A stretch of 64,000 nucleotides of DNA from Eumeta japonica (Eukaryota > Arthropoda > Insecta > Lepidoptera > Psychidae), in NCBI GenBank assembly GCA_005406025.1, contig BGZK01000190.1, positions 124,001-188,000 of the forward strand, given 5' to 3'. The stretch's first letter is position 1, and each line of letters begins with the position of its first letter. Both the position numbers and the translations under genes were made by a program. The notes below the pieces were generated by a model, which saw only the letters and a program-made list of their open reading frames with translations, made no database searches and was not told where the DNA came from. Shown in pieces: positions 56,501 through 60,344 of this stretch.

Positions 56501-58377
56501 ATCTTTGCCGAACACAAGTGAGTTATAAATTTTTTAATATTTATATAAAACTATGGTGTCGGAGATTTCGAAATGGGAAAGTTGCCTATACAATTTCCGC
56601 GTACACGATGTCCCGGGAAGAACCAGAACGGAAGAGCGAACAGACAGACAGACGGGGGTCTACAGATTAGGAGCCCTGACTCGCTCTGCAACGTCGGACA
56701 CGACACCTGTTTCGTAACTTAAACACGATATCGGAAAATTTCCCCTGTTAGGCGTTACAGGAAGCTAAATTCAAGCTGAACAGAACTATGCGACGATACG
56801 GACAATAAAAGTTGTATATATGATTCTTAAAAATAAAATGAAATGTTGAAATTAATATTATATTCGGGAATTATTTAAAATCTGGCTCGAAGGACCAAAT
56901 GTACTTTGTAAAGTTTTACACAAGTATATAATGATATTTTTTTTGCAAGTTTTTACCGCTTTCAACATTCTGTTTTGCGGATATAAGTCTATTTATTAAA
57001 AAAAAAATTCAACACATCGTCCTCTTGTGGTAGCTATATTCACCAGGCAGATATGTGACCCACGCGATCGAGAGTTGATGAGTTTTGGATGTTTTAATAA
57101 AATATGAACTAGACTTTTTGAGTGTTGATCTTTTGTGGACTTTGTTGTTGTAATGAGGAATATTTCTGTTTTTTTTTTCTTCTGTTCGATGTCGTGCAAT
57201 AGTGTCCGACGTAGGCAGACTTGCGTTTTCTGAAACGATTTATTATTAAAAGCTGGGCTCCTAATTATTTCCTCAATCGTCGCCTATACTCACGATATAG
57301 AAGAAATGTGTTTTTGAAAACTTTTAATTCATAGAAAAGTTAATAATATTTCCGTGTGTAAGCGACGATTTGGAAAATTTCGGTAGGTTGAGTCTATAAG
57401 GATTTAAGTATTGACGAATTTGTTGCTGACTAGGTACAATCATTCAATCGAATTTTTTATTTTATTTTTTTTATGAGCTATCCCATTTTTTGTAAGCTGG
57501 CGTTTATGTTAATGTTTATAATTCTAGTTTATCTCGGGTGTATTGTGTAATTTATATTTTCTTAGTAATCATCAATTCCATAATCATGCAATACATTGAT
57601 ATAAATTAAGTCTATTACAAGCTTAGAGTCAGCTACATATTCCTTTGTAGACTCTTCTATCCACCGGAATCAATCACTGACCCCCCGATACTGTTTGTTA
57701 CACAGAAACCCGGGCCCTCTGGCACCGGAGCGACGGGAGAGGAAAGACAGCCCACTCCACCTCCAGAACTCTGGGCTGACATCCTAGGCATACCGGAAGA
57801 AGAGAGGAAATCGAAACTTCTAGAACTGCAAAGAGCTGCACAACAGCGACAACTTGAAATTAAGCAGGCAGCGGAGATAAAAGAAGAGAAACCACCAGTA
57901 GAGCAGTATAATAATCCTCCTAGAAAAATAATGGATCCGCCTAAGAAAAGGAAATCGTTTTCCTTCAATGAAGACTTCTTCGCAACGGCAGAGGCTAAAC
58001 CGCAGCCCGAACCAATGAAGGAAGTGTCAAAATCGCCGGTCAAGGAAGAAATAGATGATGATGACGATTCAAGTCTAGACCTACCATTAAAAAAGAAAAA
58101 GAAGAAGAAAGAAGTGAACCCTCCACTGATTTTGCCGCCCTTAAGGTCGTTGAGAATAGAGTTGAAAGCTTTGCAACAGCTTGAAGTTAAACCGGAGCAA
58201 AATGATGAAGATTCTGTCGACGACGACGACGACGATGATGAGGAGGTGCTGCCCAAGAAAAAGAGGAAAACGCGGGAATCGAAATTATCCAGAGGCGAAG
58301 GGGCGGAGAAGAAGAAGAAAGGGACAAAAGAGGGAAAGAAGAAGCAGGGACGGAAAAAGAAGAAAGAGAAAGCATAG
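2581..58377 (+). CDS. TCERG1: TCERG1 (CA150) ortholog, whole 20-exon gene span
   Basis: Transcription elongation regulator 1 is a nuclear scaffold that uses WW domains to bind splicing factors and proline-rich ligands and FF repeats to bind the phosphorylated RNA polymerase II tail. The spliced model is 3,465 nt (1,154 codons plus stop), near the length of human TCERG1 (about 1,100). Seen in order: RGG/PGM-rich N-terminus (1-144), WW1 (about 148-176), low-complexity linkers, WW2 (about 428-456), Ala/Glu/Arg helix (493-570), WW3 (about 572-597), FF1 (about 702-752), FF2 (about 768-820), FF3 (about 834-887), basic/acidic tail. WW2-to-FF1 layout and the TPWCVVWTGD and [11 protein letters not shown] motifs match the family closely. 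All 19 introns are GT-AG and every junction is in frame. FF4-FF6 were not found; the last exon assignment is the weakest part. Confidence 0.9.
3757..4225 (+). repeat. 37-bp minisatellite, about 12 diverged units
   Basis: Units follow the pattern AATTTTAACATATTGAGCAT then ATTAGAGTCCCCATTCC. The AGAGTCC-like core recurs at about 3791, 3830, 3868, 3903, 3939, 3977, 4014, 4101, 4171 and 4209, spaced about 37 bp with some larger gaps. The units differ by substitutions and small indels, so the array is old. Confidence 0.85.
5664..5987 (-). pseudogene. 107-codon ORF, C-terminal-like piece of a multicopy insect ORF
   Basis: An open frame that reads [20 protein letters not shown], then [13 protein letters not shown], an Arg/Lys/Gln-rich helix, and VLYGPGIVD just before the stop. 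The FN-G...I...G pattern, a D-RI segment, a basic helix and a terminal Y-PGI resemble the tails of repeated, uncharacterised insect ORFs of likely transposon origin; this is from memory, not a search. It lies antisense in intron 1 with no promoter seen. The rest of the protein is absent, so it is probably a relic, although this piece has no stop codon. Confidence 0.4.
6491..6532. repeat. Perfect inverted repeat, 17-bp arms
   Basis: Left arm 6491-6507 (AGAGGCCTATGGGCATA) and its exact reverse complement at 6516-6532, with an 8-base loop. A related AGAGGCCCATA follows at 6543. It would form a stable hairpin if transcribed within intron 1. Confidence 0.85.
7403..7485 (+). CDS. TCERG1: TCERG1 exon 2: acidic N-terminus and first RGRGRG
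   Basis: The acceptor is a long T tract then CTAG; the donor is AG|GTGAGA. It codes [15 protein letters not shown] followed by FRGRGRGNF. The frame continues through a split AGG (Arg) codon into exon 3. Arg-Gly repeats of this kind are common RNA-binding and arginine-methylation sites. Confidence 0.85.
7486..8404 (+). other. Intron 2
   Basis: AT-rich; no coding signal or recognised repeat was seen. Confidence 0.6.
8405..8750 (+). CDS. TCERG1: TCERG1 exon 3: RGG and Pro/Gly/Met-rich region
   Basis: Acceptor AATATAG, donor ATG|GTGAGT, ending phase 0. About 115 residues of [19 protein letters not shown] and PPPNMM repeats, matching the Pro-rich N-terminus of TCERG1, which in the family binds SH3/WW partners. 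The exon is much more GC-rich than the introns around it. The opposite strand also carries a long open frame here, a by-product of the GC-rich repeats. Confidence 0.9.
8751..9665 (+). other. Intron 3
   Basis: AT-rich; a 95-codon open frame at 8978-9265 has no recognisable domain and no coding-like composition. Nothing else seen. Confidence 0.6.
9666..9816 (+). CDS. TCERG1: TCERG1 exon 4: WW domain 1
   Basis: Acceptor TTACTCTAG, donor G|GTAAGA. Codes [19 protein letters not shown], then [10 protein letters not shown]: a complete WW fold with both signature Trp, the Tyr-Tyr-Tyr strand and the closing Pro (about residues 148-176). It ends with a short Met/Glu/Ala helix-like tail. It corresponds to the first WW domain of vertebrate TCERG1 (EEIWVENKTPDGKVYYYNA). 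Confidence 0.93.
9918..10133 (+). CDS. TCERG1: TCERG1 exon 5: Gly/Met/Pro-rich linker
   Basis: Acceptor TTTACAG, donor G|GTAAAA. Codes about 72 residues of [14 protein letters not shown] repeats ending [15 protein letters not shown]. The length (216 nt) is a multiple of three and both ends are phase 1, so it could be skipped without a frameshift. Confidence 0.85.
10134..11840 (+). other. Intron 5
   Basis: AT-rich, 1.7 kb, with only short frames lacking recognisable domains. No clear repeat. Confidence 0.55.
11841..11945 (+). CDS. TCERG1: TCERG1 exon 6: short polar linker
   Basis: Acceptor GATACCAG, donor C|GTAAGG. Codes [19 protein letters not shown] then [15 protein letters not shown]. 105 nt, phase 1 at both ends, so also frame-neutral if skipped. 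The IKEVIQ..E pattern suggests a short amphipathic helix. Confidence 0.8.
11946..12749 (+). other. Intron 6
   Basis: AT-rich. The piece near 12500-12540 (GATTTGAACTCAAGCACCCT) looks like a worn tRNA-type B box and may be a SINE scrap. Otherwise nothing seen. Confidence 0.45.
12750..12911 (+). CDS. TCERG1: TCERG1 exon 7: Pro/Gly/Trp-rich linker
   Basis: Acceptor GTTGCCAG, donor G|GTAAGT. Codes [20 protein letters not shown] followed by a Trp-rich [13 protein letters not shown] block and [12 protein letters not shown]. 162 nt, phase 1 at both ends. The four Trp in a Gly/Pro setting are unusual for a disordered linker and may be a binding patch. Confidence 0.82.
12912..13881 (+). other. Intron 7
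   Basis: AT-rich, about 1 kb, nothing recognised. Confidence 0.6.
13882..14066 (+). CDS. TCERG1: TCERG1 exon 8: Ala/Val/Pro/Gln linker before WW2
   Basis: Acceptor ATCCTTTAG, donor CTG|GTGAGA (ends phase 0). Codes [20 protein letters not shown], then Ala/Val/Gln-rich sequence ending [10 protein letters not shown]. It is the counterpart of the long Ala/Gln/Thr-rich region between WW1 and WW2 in vertebrates, but much shorter. Confidence 0.85.
14067..14738 (+). other. Intron 8
   Basis: About 670 bases. A stretch near 14590-14665 mentions GACGGACAGATAGACATAC, like the internal part of a common lepidopteran repeat. No coding signal. Confidence 0.5.
14739..14874 (+). CDS. TCERG1: TCERG1 exon 9: WW domain 2
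   Basis: Acceptor GTTCGCAG, donor G|GTCAGT. Codes [19 protein letters not shown], then [17 protein letters not shown]. First Trp about residue 430, second about 452, closing Pro 455. It is the equivalent of SEWTEYKTADGKTYYYNN in human TCERG1, whose second WW domain binds the splicing factor SF1. Confidence 0.94.
15829..16098 (+). other. 89-codon intronic open frame, unknown
   Basis: Begins [20 protein letters not shown] and includes an [18 protein letters not shown] segment. I recognise no domain. There are no splice sites that tie it to the host gene and no ribosome-context evidence. It may be chance or part of an unrecognised transposon. Confidence 0.2.
18175..19140 (+). mobile_element. 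Dead mariner transposon (cecropia/mellifera-like lineage)
   Basis: Mariner transposases cut and paste DNA with a DD34D catalytic triad. Reading through many stops and frameshifts shows helix-turn-helix [13 protein letters not shown]...DITEEL...TVLTHLKK, then a worn GDEKRITYD segment, YLWWDWK, a DN-like core and [20 protein letters not shown], which matches the HPPYSPDLAPSDYHLF catalytic end of the family. The coding frame is broken throughout, so it is inactive. Terminal inverted repeats were not recognised, so the limits are approximate. Confidence 0.85.
19283..19372 (+). CDS. TCERG1: TCERG1 exon 10: 90-nt symmetric exon, possibly alternative
   Basis: Acceptor CCTTTGCTTACAG and donor G|GTAAGTAA are both near-consensus. 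The 30-codon frame is open and fits both neighbours: V, then [17 protein letters not shown] and [12 protein letters not shown]. Skipping it leaves the frame intact and still makes a Val at the join. I see no counterpart in vertebrate TCERG1. It starts about 140 bp after a dead mariner copy. It could be a cassette exon, an exon newly recruited from intron DNA, or a chance open stretch. Confidence 0.6.
19943..20548 (-). repeat. Lepidopteran dispersed repeat with GGAACCCT end, reverse copy
   Basis: Starts TTTTTTTTAGGGTTCCATGC, continues with TGTCTGTCTGTCAAG and ends AAGGAACCCTTAG. This is the reverse complement of a family whose 3' end reads TACGGAACCCTAAAAA and which is very common in butterflies and moths. 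A forward copy lies at 29640-30073. Confidence 0.7.
20795..21180 (+). repeat. Tandem array of about 117-bp units
   Basis: Three full units and part of a fourth. Landmarks repeat in order: ATTTT..ATATGCATTTAATTG, GATAG..TGTTCTAAACA, ATGACATGGCTA, CACCCAGGGTTAGCTC, GGGAACTCC and AACAGCAC. The AATTTT landmark recurs at about 20812, 20929, 21047 and 21161. Units are about 80% alike by eye. Confidence 0.8.
21379..21501 (+). CDS. TCERG1: TCERG1 exon 11: Ala/Glu/Arg helix
   Basis: Acceptor GTCAACAG, donor G|GTATCT. Codes [11 protein letters not shown], an Ala run, then [20 protein letters not shown]. It contains a GCG-type triplet run near 21408-21430. The regular spacing of acidic, basic and Ala residues predicts a long charged single helix or coiled coil that continues into exon 12. 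It replaces the Glu/Lys-rich linker between WW2 and WW3 of vertebrates. Confidence 0.85.
21502..22279 (+). other. Intron 11
   Basis: AT-rich, nothing recognised. Confidence 0.6.
22280..22391 (+). CDS. TCERG1: TCERG1 exon 12: Lys/Glu helix leading into WW3
   Basis: Acceptor GTTAAACAG, donor CCTTG|GTGAGA. Codes [19 protein letters not shown], then [13 protein letters not shown]. The Trp codon is split across the intron. The PISGTPW end matches PIPGTPW just before WW3 in human TCERG1, which fixes the frame. Confidence 0.9.
22392..23019 (+). other. Intron 12
   Basis: Contains a TA microsatellite at about 22586-22612. Otherwise nothing recognised. Confidence 0.6.
22586..22612. repeat. (TA)n microsatellite
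   Basis: An uninterrupted TA run of about 13 repeats. Confidence 0.9.
23020..23167 (+). CDS. TCERG1: TCERG1 exon 13: WW domain 3
   Basis: Acceptor CTTTAAG, donor CAG|GTCGGT. Codes [16 protein letters not shown], then [19 protein letters not shown]. First Trp about residue 575, second about 593, Pro 596. It is nearly identical to [16 protein letters not shown] in human TCERG1 and is the strongest single match in the window. Two other frames are open here, but only this one carries the domain. Confidence 0.96.
23168..25394 (+). other. Intron 13
   Basis: 2.2 kb, AT-rich. Contains an inverted repeat at 23463-23516 and, near 24825-24900, a worn TTGGTTCCATGC...GTCCGTCC piece like the reverse GGAACCC family. 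Confidence 0.5.
23463..23516. repeat. Inverted repeat, about 20-bp arms
   Basis: AGACGCTTGCCCTGCAACAT at the left is matched by ATGTTGCAGGCAAGCATCT at the right with one gap and one mismatch, around a 15-base loop. Confidence 0.75.
25395..25524 (+). CDS. TCERG1: TCERG1 exon 14: Lys/Ala/Ser/Asp linker with NLS-like end
   Basis: Acceptor CTCCCTCAG, donor G|GTGAGT. Codes [20 protein letters not shown], then a [15 protein letters not shown] tail. [12 protein letters not shown] looks like a casein-kinase-type acidic site beside a basic nuclear localisation patch, in the same place as KAKKRKRDD in the human protein. The exon is very GC-rich and about half the length of the human linker. Confidence 0.88.
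26401..26439. repeat. Perfect inverted repeat, 16-bp arms, GGAACCCT type
   Basis: CTTATGGAACCCTCAA (26401-26416) and its exact reverse complement (26424-26439) around 7 bases. The arms carry the GGAACCCT end of the lepidopteran family, so this may be two ends of that repeat brought head to head. Confidence 0.8.
26570..26790 (+). repeat. Dispersed family A fragment (CCCGC head, GATCCCG-rich body)
   Basis: TTTCCCGCGACTAGGC followed by pyrimidine-rich GATC(C/T)CG words (for example CCGATCTCGATCCCG). The same body style occurs near 32220-32600, 33400-33560 and 38040-38190. Confidence 0.5.
27785..28310 (-). repeat. Dispersed family A, reverse copy
   Basis: In reverse complement this begins near CCGCCCGCTTTGCTGAGTAG and runs to a CATCTACAGACGATTCTGTA segment. 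Both match the heads (CCGCCCGCTTCGCTGGG at 31029; CCGCCGGCTTCGCTAGG at 37989) and middles (CATCTACAAATGATTCTGTA at 38410) of other copies. Confidence 0.6.
28750..28860 (+). repeat. Dispersed family A, short piece
   Basis: CATCCACAAACGATTCTGCA followed by CCCATACCGATATGTTCACC matches the middle of the family A copies at 31120 and 38550. Confidence 0.5.
28899..29131 (+). CDS. TCERG1: TCERG1 exon 15: FF domain 1, first part
   Basis: Acceptor CATTCCAG, donor CAG|GTCAGT. After a Lys/Ala helix ([14 protein letters not shown]) it codes [20 protein letters not shown] and [16 protein letters not shown]. The first FF Phe is about residue 703. [13 protein letters not shown] is identical to human TCERG1. 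FF domains bind phospho-CTD and elongation or splicing partners. Confidence 0.95.
29640..30073 (+). repeat. Lepidopteran dispersed repeat with TACGGAACCCTAAAAA end
   Basis: Seen here: TTTTGTATGGGAACCCCCC, TGTTGTAACAGTGGC, TGAAAATTTCAAGTGT, ACAGACGTACAGACAGTGG, TCAGTAATAGGATCCC and finally GGTACGGAACCCTAAAAA. This order is the one I know from a very abundant lepidopteran repeat, and is the best clue to the host order. An upstream GAGAGTCGAACTCATACGTG piece (29543) may belong to a linked copy. Confidence 0.75.
29873..29935. repeat. Inverted repeat, 16-bp perfect outer arms
   Basis: ATATTTGTTGTTATAG (29873-29888) is exactly complementary to CTATAACAACAAATAT (29920-29935), with further near-matching inside. 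It lies within the repeat above. Confidence 0.75.
30640..31636 (+). mobile_element. Dead DDE_3 (IS630/Tc1-like) transposase, interrupted
   Basis: Broken frames read a worn catalytic core including HAKSAKG and a DDNTTY-like segment, then, after the insertion at 31021-31228, [19 protein letters not shown]. The LPPY...NPIE..W motif is the C-terminal catalytic block of the DDE_3 superfamily common in insect Tc1/pogo relatives. Stops and frameshifts make it inactive. Confidence 0.8.
31021..31228 (+). mobile_element. Family A insertion inside the DDE_3 relic
   Basis: Begins CTAGCTGTCCCGCCCGCTTC, contains ACCATCTACAAATCATCCTG and TTTAGTAGTTTTTACATGAT, and ends about TATATATGTATAGAT. The transposase reading resumes after it. 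It is therefore younger than the element it split. The head and tail resemble short non-LTR (RTE/CR1-type) repeats of insects. Confidence 0.7.
32085..32790 (+). repeat. Dispersed family A, left part
   Basis: Opens CAGCTGGCCCAGCAGACGTT, then after the hairpin runs into GATTCCGACCCCACAC, TTCTGATTCCGCTACCG and AATTGGACGAAGCCGGGGGC. The GAT-C-CG words and the TTGGACGAAG segment recur at 33520, beyond the LINE piece, suggesting the LINE sits within this repeat region. Confidence 0.5.
32153..32218. repeat. Perfect inverted repeat, 30-bp arms
   Basis: Arms 32153-32182 and 32189-32218 are exact reverse complements around the 6-base loop CTGGTA. The arm starts ACGATAAAAAAAATTCATTA. It is the longest perfect palindrome noticed in the window. 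Confidence 0.9.
32807..33375 (-). mobile_element. 3' end of a CR1/Jockey-like LINE reverse transcriptase
   Basis: Read on the minus strand: [54 protein letters not shown], then in a second frame (shift near 33060) [38 protein letters not shown] and a terminal NEKNPW. This order (LQKWAVR, HNFNTR, NLP...F, NPW end) is typical of the thumb and C-terminus of insect CR1/Jockey-clade ORF2. The 5' part is absent, as usual for LINE truncation. Confidence 0.85.
33400..33560 (+). repeat. Dispersed family A, right part
   Basis: Contains GATTCTAATTTCAATCCC, TTCCCGATGCTGCTACGG and ATTTGGACGAAGATGTAGC, echoing the words at 32340-32430 on the other side of the LINE. Confidence 0.45.
36653..36771 (+). CDS. 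TCERG1: TCERG1 exon 16: end of FF1, start of FF2
   Basis: Acceptor CTATTCAG, donor AA|GTAAGT. It opens [19 protein letters not shown], supplying the second Phe of FF1 (about 743), and ends with [15 protein letters not shown], the first helix of FF2. It aligns with VFDQYVKTRAEEERREKKN and DFKKMMEEAKF of the human protein. Confidence 0.95.
36841..36862. repeat. (TG)n microsatellite
   Basis: About ten TG repeats after a short AT run. Confidence 0.9.
37975..38690 (+). repeat. Dispersed family A, longest copy
   Basis: Head TCATCCCGCCGGCTTCGCTA; body of GATT..GGTTCCGTTATCGG, CCATCCCGATTTC and CGATCTTGATACCGAT; middle CATCTACAAATGATTCTGTA (twice, 38410 and 38555); tail TCAGTAGTTTTTATGTGATT and GCATATAGAT. 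It gives the clearest view of the family's order. Confidence 0.6.
38435..38460. repeat. Interstitial telomere repeat (TTAGG)5
   Basis: Five perfect tandem copies of GGTTA/TTAGG, the canonical insect telomere unit, directly after the CATCTACAAATGATTCTGTA segment of family A. Confidence 0.9.
39560..40460 (-). mobile_element. Dead mariner transposon, second lineage
   Basis: The minus strand keeps a 103-codon open N-terminus (40094-40405): [19 protein letters not shown], then [37 protein letters not shown] and [14 protein letters not shown]. This is the paired helix-turn-helix region of a mariner transposase. Downstream, broken frames hold a worn WI.YDP-like segment and [13 protein letters not shown], the HxDNA...TA catalytic block. 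The catalytic half is broken, so it is inactive. Ends are approximate. Confidence 0.85.
41043..42245 (+). mobile_element. Dead mariner transposon, third lineage (irritans-like)
   Basis: Frames broken by shifts read [51 protein letters not shown] and, at the end, [20 protein letters not shown] with a worn Y..GI motif. These match mariner helix-turn-helix and C-terminal segments. Possible terminal repeats: AGTCAGTGACATTTT (about 41076) and the reverse complement of AAAAAGTCAATGACTTAG (about 42205). It has many stops. Confidence 0.8.
42378..42528 (+). CDS. TCERG1: TCERG1 exon 17: FF domain 2
   Basis: Acceptor TTTATTAG, donor CAG|GTGAGT. Codes [20 protein letters not shown], then [19 protein letters not shown]. 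This is the rest of FF2 (TFSEFAAKHAKDSRFKAIE in human) followed by a Lys/Glu linker helix. It lies 130 bp after a mariner relic, within the same intron arm. Confidence 0.95.
45370..45560 (-). repeat. GGAACCC-type repeat, reverse fragment
   Basis: TTGGGTTCTGTGCC, then CGTCTGTCCGTACCC and GGCTGTTTTCAGAACGGGT are the reverse complement of the ACGGACAGAC...GGAACCC portion of the family. Confidence 0.5.
46075..46205. other. GC-rich patch in an AT-rich intron, unidentified
   Basis: About 130 bases of CpG-containing sequence (for example CGACCCGACGACGACAAGGC and GGGCCGCTGGCGCGCCGCGA). All six frames are at least partly open, including an Arg-rich plus-strand frame and a minus-strand [20 protein letters not shown] frame. 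No domain recognised. It could be a captured exon, a repeat piece or a regulatory CpG patch. Confidence 0.4.
49515..49707 (+). CDS. TCERG1: TCERG1 exon 18: FF domain 3
   Basis: Acceptor CTTGCACAG, donor G|GTGGGT. Codes [18 protein letters not shown], then [19 protein letters not shown] and [18 protein letters not shown]. It aligns with FF3 of human TCERG1 (SDFFELLSNHHLDSQSRW and SDPRYKAVDSSSMREDLF). This is the last FF domain found in the window. Confidence 0.94.
50256..50307. repeat. Perfect inverted repeat, 21-bp arms
   Basis: TAGTTGATAGACTATATAATA (50256-50276) and its exact reverse complement (50287-50307) with a 10-base loop, followed by a TA run. Confidence 0.85.
50750..50885 (-). mobile_element. 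tRNA-derived SINE fragment
   Basis: On the minus strand: TAGTGACCCTACCCGTTGCG (A-box-like), then GGTGGGTTCGATTCCCGCAC, a near-perfect RNA polymerase III B box, followed by AAACAGAAGTTTATTTAATA. This layout is typical of lepidopteran SINEs. It is not an intact tRNA. Confidence 0.7.
51215..51321 (+). CDS. TCERG1: TCERG1 exon 19: Arg/Lys/Glu/Asp-rich helix
   Basis: Acceptor GGAAGCAG, donor GAC|GTAAGT, ending phase 0. Codes [20 protein letters not shown], then [16 protein letters not shown]. It sits where vertebrates have the charged helix between FF3 and FF4 (EREREVQKARSE region). Reading on through the donor would meet a stop about 50 bases later, so an unspliced form would end here. Confidence 0.8.
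53420..54080. repeat. GC-rich interspersed repeat block, unclassified
   Basis: Contains TCGTGTCTCAGAGCACGCTA followed by AGCCGTCGGTCCCG, a phrase I associate with a common lepidopteran repeat. Open frames on both strands have no recognisable domain. Its composition stands out from the AT-rich flanks. Confidence 0.45.
55239..55262. repeat. (AT)n microsatellite
   Basis: An AT run of about 12 repeats. Confidence 0.9.
55985..56065 (-). mobile_element. SINE-like scrap with B box
   Basis: The minus strand reads ACTGGGTTCGATTCTCGACG, a B-box-like element, with AAGAGGCAGACTCCAAGCAG upstream. Weak evidence for a tRNA-derived repeat. Confidence 0.4.
57706..58377 (+). CDS. Terminal exon: Lys/Asp-rich C-terminus, family unknown; probable last exon of the TCERG1 unit
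   Basis: A strong acceptor (TTGTTACACAG) opens a 223-codon frame ending TAG at 58375-58377. It starts [20 protein letters not shown], then [17 protein letters not shown] with a Leu/Gln-rich helix, a SFSFNEDFF patch, and alternating acidic (Asp runs) and basic runs (KKKKKKK, KKKRK) ending in a lysine-rich tail, suggesting a nuclear or nucleolar protein. No Met precedes the acceptor in frame, so upstream exons are required. The nearest compatible donor is exon 19 (both phase 0), and no other plus-strand exon was seen between them. I do not recognise the family and it is not an FF domain. It may be a lineage-specific TCERG1 C-terminus, or the end of another gene joined by nesting or misassembly. 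Confidence 0.6.
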   Translation, partial: KPGPSGTGATGEERQPTPPPELWADILGIPEEERKSKLLELQRAAQQRQLEIKQAAEIKEEKPPVEQYNNPPRKIMDPPKKRKSFSFNEDFFATAEAKPQPEPMKEVSKSPVKEEIDDDDDSSLDLPLKKKKKKKEVNPPLILPPLRSLRIELKALQQLEVKPEQNDEDSVDDDDDDDEEVLPKKKRKTRESKLSRGEGAEKKKKGTKEGKKKQGRKKKKEKA

Positions 58378-59260
58378 TGGCAGTTTTTACTGTGAAACGT
58401 TTATACCATCTATTCGTAATGACCACTGTTGTTAGTTTTATAAGTGTCTCTCTGTATATAAAGACAAGTCTTGCGGAGAACAAGAAAAAAAAAACTTATA
58501 TATTTGATGGACAAAAAAAAAATGTTTGTATAAAAAGTGTCTTTCTCGTCCTTATCTCCAACGATGGAGATGTGAAAATTGTAAATTTTTTAGGGTGTGA
58601 TATGTAAAAATTTTTGAAAATGTGATTTTTGCTCTGGTAAATTAAAAAACAAAAATGTAGCTACGTAACCTAGCTTAGGCATGTCGCGGTGAAAGTGTAA
58701 CAATCAGACCTTGTGCATAACAGCTGGGTTATGAATGATATTATCACTCATATACGTGACATGGGGATCTGGACCCTGAAATAGACTCATTTAGAATTCA
58801 ATTTTGTAATACTGAATTGAATTCAAAATTATTTACTTCAATAAATTGTTTTTATGTTTTTCGTTTATAATTTTTTCACCATCCAGCCGTATCCTTTGAC
58901 CGCCGTCGATGTGTTTTTTATTTTCATCTTGCAAAACTTTTGTTGGTCTGAATTTTACACTTTTAAATCGTATAGAAATATTTGTAACTCGTAAATTGTA
59001 TTATAGATGATATAAACATGTTTGTACATAGTTCATAATACGTATCTGTGTATATATTAAATATATATACTTTTCGGTTTTAATCGAAAAAAAAAATACA
59101 ATTGTTTTAACAATATGTATATGTCGTATGTTGTGAACATCACAAGTGTGAAAAATGGCTGAATAAGTGACAGTGCAAAATTAAAGGGTATTTAGCGAAT
59201 AGGGTTATTTGATACTGAGAAATGTGGTAAATAAATGCAAGATATTAAATATAAATATGA
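58378..59260 (+). other. Probable 3' UTR
   Basis: AT-rich sequence after the TAG stop. No reading frame of note. Candidate poly(A) signals AATAAA lie at 58840-58845 and 59230-59235. The end of the transcript cannot be fixed from sequence alone. Confidence 0.45.
58840..58845 (+). terminator. Candidate poly(A) signal AATAAA
   Basis: A canonical hexamer about 460 bases after the stop codon, followed by T-rich DNA. AATAAA is frequent by chance in AT-rich DNA, so this is only a candidate; a second lies at 59230. Confidence 0.35.
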
Positions 59261-60323
59261 ATTATTTTTTTTTTTTTTAGTAATGTATCATCCCATGCTA
59301 AGAAATATATATACAATATATAATTGCACAACTCACCGTCACTTCTCTCCCTAATTGATTATAATATCCCTATTCAATTTCGTTACTTTTTGAAAAAGGT
59401 AGCCTGTTTCAGAAAATGAAACATAAATAAAAATAAATGAAGCATCCTGTCATCAACGCTACATGTTGCGCGTAAGCTTTGACAACTAGGATTAACGAAG
59501 TCGTATGCGTGGTGATGACTTTTGACGTCAAGCCACAACGAAAATGCAACTTGGGTATTGAAATTCATGTTATTAACGACCGGTATTGCATCCACACTTA
59601 GCGTACTCGTGACACCAAAAGGTTACTGGCACTAAGTAAACTCATTCACGTTGCGAGATTTCTCGTAAACGAACTGCGCGGGCGCTCCTTACATCGGTTT
59701 CTGTCGCATTGAATCGACACTATGAGCGGAGAGCGAGTCTGAAGGAAGTTAGCGGTGGGGGATAGTACTGTCCTGTGTCTTTGACAGTGAAGATCGGCAA
59801 CGCCGCACAAATAAGTAAACAAATTATTAGATCGATTCATTAATAACTAACAAAAGTTATTTATTGTTCTGATTGTCTATTCTTACTTTCGTACTGCACA
59901 TTACAATGATAATATGATACTCTGTAACCACAAAAAGTGATGGTGTTTTGTTCATTTACATACTGTATATACATATAATATTTTGAATCTAAATTCATTC
60001 TAGTTTGTTTTTGACACGAAATTTATGCCATAAGTAAATTGTTAATATGCGTATTTTATTTTATGCCTAGATTCTGTATTCGTATAACTAGTTATAACGT
60101 TTACAACTGTATTTAAGACGTTGCAAAAAAAATAAATTAAACTGCACCTCTAATTTCCAATTCACCAATAAACGCTTTTATTTTCGATTTGTAGCGGCAA
60201 AAAAAATAATACTTTCTGAACGGCCATTGACCTCTACGCGTCGCAAACCGCCGCGTGCGCTGCGACGTCAACCTTCGTACCGCACCACTTGGAGTGCCGG
60301 TCTCGTTGCGCTCAGACCCTCGT

Positions 60324-60344
60324 CATGCGATACCATATCGCATG
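60324..60344. repeat. Perfect 9-3-9 palindrome
   Basis: CATGCGATACCATATCGCATG, too long to quote beyond its arms: CATGCGATA and TATCGCATG around CCA. It may be a protein-binding site. Confidence 0.7.

Larger units (their letters stand above)
51322..57705 (+). other. Intron 19, 6.4 kb
   Basis: Lies between exon 19 and the terminal exon. AT-rich to about 53400, then a GC-richer repeat block (53420-54080), AT-rich again with a TA run (55239-55262), a B-box-like SINE scrap (55985-56065), and unrecognised moderately GC-rich sequence (56100-56760). I searched by eye for FF4-FF6 coding exons and found none. Confidence 0.5.

Noticed and set aside
57657..58256. 199-codon minus-strand Ser-rich open frame
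   Set aside because: Antisense of the Glu/Lys/Asp-rich terminal exon; the Ser and Phe runs are the complement of the Asp, Glu and Lys codon runs.
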